Below are positions 6,606-6,857 of a DNA stretch of 6,857 nt, piece by piece. Origin of the DNA: Candidatus Dormiibacterota bacterium (lineage in GTDB: Bacteria > Chloroflexota > Dormibacteria > UBA8260 > Bog-877). Both the position numbers and the translations under genes were made by a program. The notes beneath the pieces were generated by a model. It saw only the letters and a program-made list of their open reading frames with translations, was not told the DNA's origin and did not search any database. The stretch is from NCBI GenBank assembly GCA_003133485.1, contig PKXR01000054.1, forward strand, positions 15,472 to 22,328, written 5' to 3'. Numbering within the stretch: the first letter of the stretch is position 1; each line of letters opens with the position of its first letter.

Positions 6606-6857
6606 TCAATCGTTGTGGGGCCGTGCCCTGACGCGGGCACTCATGCGGGATGCCAGGGTGCCGGCGACCGCGACCATCAGGATCCCGTAGATGCCGCCGA
6701 CCGCCGCGGAGCGGGGGGCGACCACCACGGCGACCGCAATCGCCACGCCAAACTCCCGGATCCCAATCGGGAAGCCCACCGCGATTGCCTGGCGGCGGCG
6801 CAAACGGAGTACCCGGCCGAATCCCCAGCCGGCGAGGCCACCGCCCGCCAGAAGAGC
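6606..6857 (-). CDS. C-terminal part of a BASS-like (bile acid:Na+ symporter family) membrane protein, cut by window edge
   Basis: On the minus strand the frame is open from the right edge to a TGA at 6606-6608, giving 83 residues of a longer gene; the TTG at 6803 is most likely internal. The piece has three hydrophobic segments: a glycine-rich one near the edge, then R-R-R-Q-A-I-A-V-G, a G-I-R-E-F-G-V-A-I-A motif leading into a second, and a third with G-I-Y-G-I-L-M. It ends in a basic polar tail. The order of basic loop, G-x-R-x-F-x-x-A-x-A helix and final helix resembles the C-terminal half of bile acid:sodium symporter/ACR3-type transporters, where the matching motif lies at the crossed-helix substrate site. 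That is a resemblance by eye, not a firm match; the substrate cannot be told. It faces the hydrogenase-like operon tail to tail, 31 bases apart, and is probably unrelated to it. Confidence 0.5.
   Translation of the reverse strand, partial: ALLAGGGLAGWGFGRVLRLRRRQAIAVGFPIGIREFGVAIAVAVVVAPRSAAVGGIYGILMVAVAGTLASRMSARVRARPHND

Noticed and set aside
6623..6640. Perfect 6-base inverted repeat (GTGCCC, 6-base loop, GGGCAC) 48 bases after the hyfB stop, a possible terminator
   Set aside because: No T-run follows on either strand, the stem is short, and it lies within the coding end of the minus-strand gene; chance is likely in GC-rich sequence.

Overview
The window holds most of one operon for a membrane-bound, complex-I-like oxidoreductase, plus the end of an unrelated gene facing it. 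The operon runs left to right and is tightly packed: a HyfE-type membrane subunit (cut by the left edge), a HyfF-type antiporter-like subunit, a fused NuoC/NuoD-type (HycE/HyfG) large subunit, a NuoB-type (HycG/HyfI) small subunit with an N-terminal ferredoxin module, and a HyfB-type antiporter-like subunit. The first three junctions are ATGA stop/start overlaps and the fourth is a 23-base overlap, so the genes are probably translated in a coupled way. The last 252 bases carry, on the minus strand, the C-terminal part of a small membrane protein that resembles the bile acid:Na+ symporter (BASS) superfamily.

The subunits look like formate hydrogenlyase or hydrogenase-4 (group 4 [NiFe] hydrogenase), but the large subunit cannot be a [NiFe] hydrogenase. 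All four nickel-binding cysteines are replaced (Ala219, Ser222, Ser509, Glu512), the arginine of the family's A-P-R-G motif is Gly455, and the protein ends exactly at the Asp-Arg where a maturation protease would stop trimming a real hydrogenase. The fold-defining motifs are otherwise intact and the reading frame is clean. This points to a purposeful, catalytically rewired complex of the kind called energy-converting hydrogenase-related (Ehr), not to a decayed gene. The small subunit keeps its cluster-binding cysteines and gains one extra [4Fe-4S] site, so an electron path is present although the hydrogenase centre is gone. The two antiporter-like subunits and the NuoK-like part of HyfE keep most ion-path residues. 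The exception is the HyfF-type subunit, where the TM5 glutamate is a threonine.

The organism is a high-GC bacterium. Homologous hydrogenase-like operons are known in Actinobacteria (for example Rv0082-Rv0087 of Mycobacterium tuberculosis), and the window fits an actinobacterium or a high-GC relative such as Chloroflexota or Dormibacterota. Several TTA leucine codons (693, 963, 1224, 3281) make a Streptomyces-like genome less likely. The taxon cannot be fixed from this window. The HyfC/HycD-type membrane anchor (NuoH-like) is not in the window and is expected just upstream. No RNA genes, mobile elements, CRISPR arrays or clear promoters were seen, and no gene-free stretch exceeds about 31 bases.
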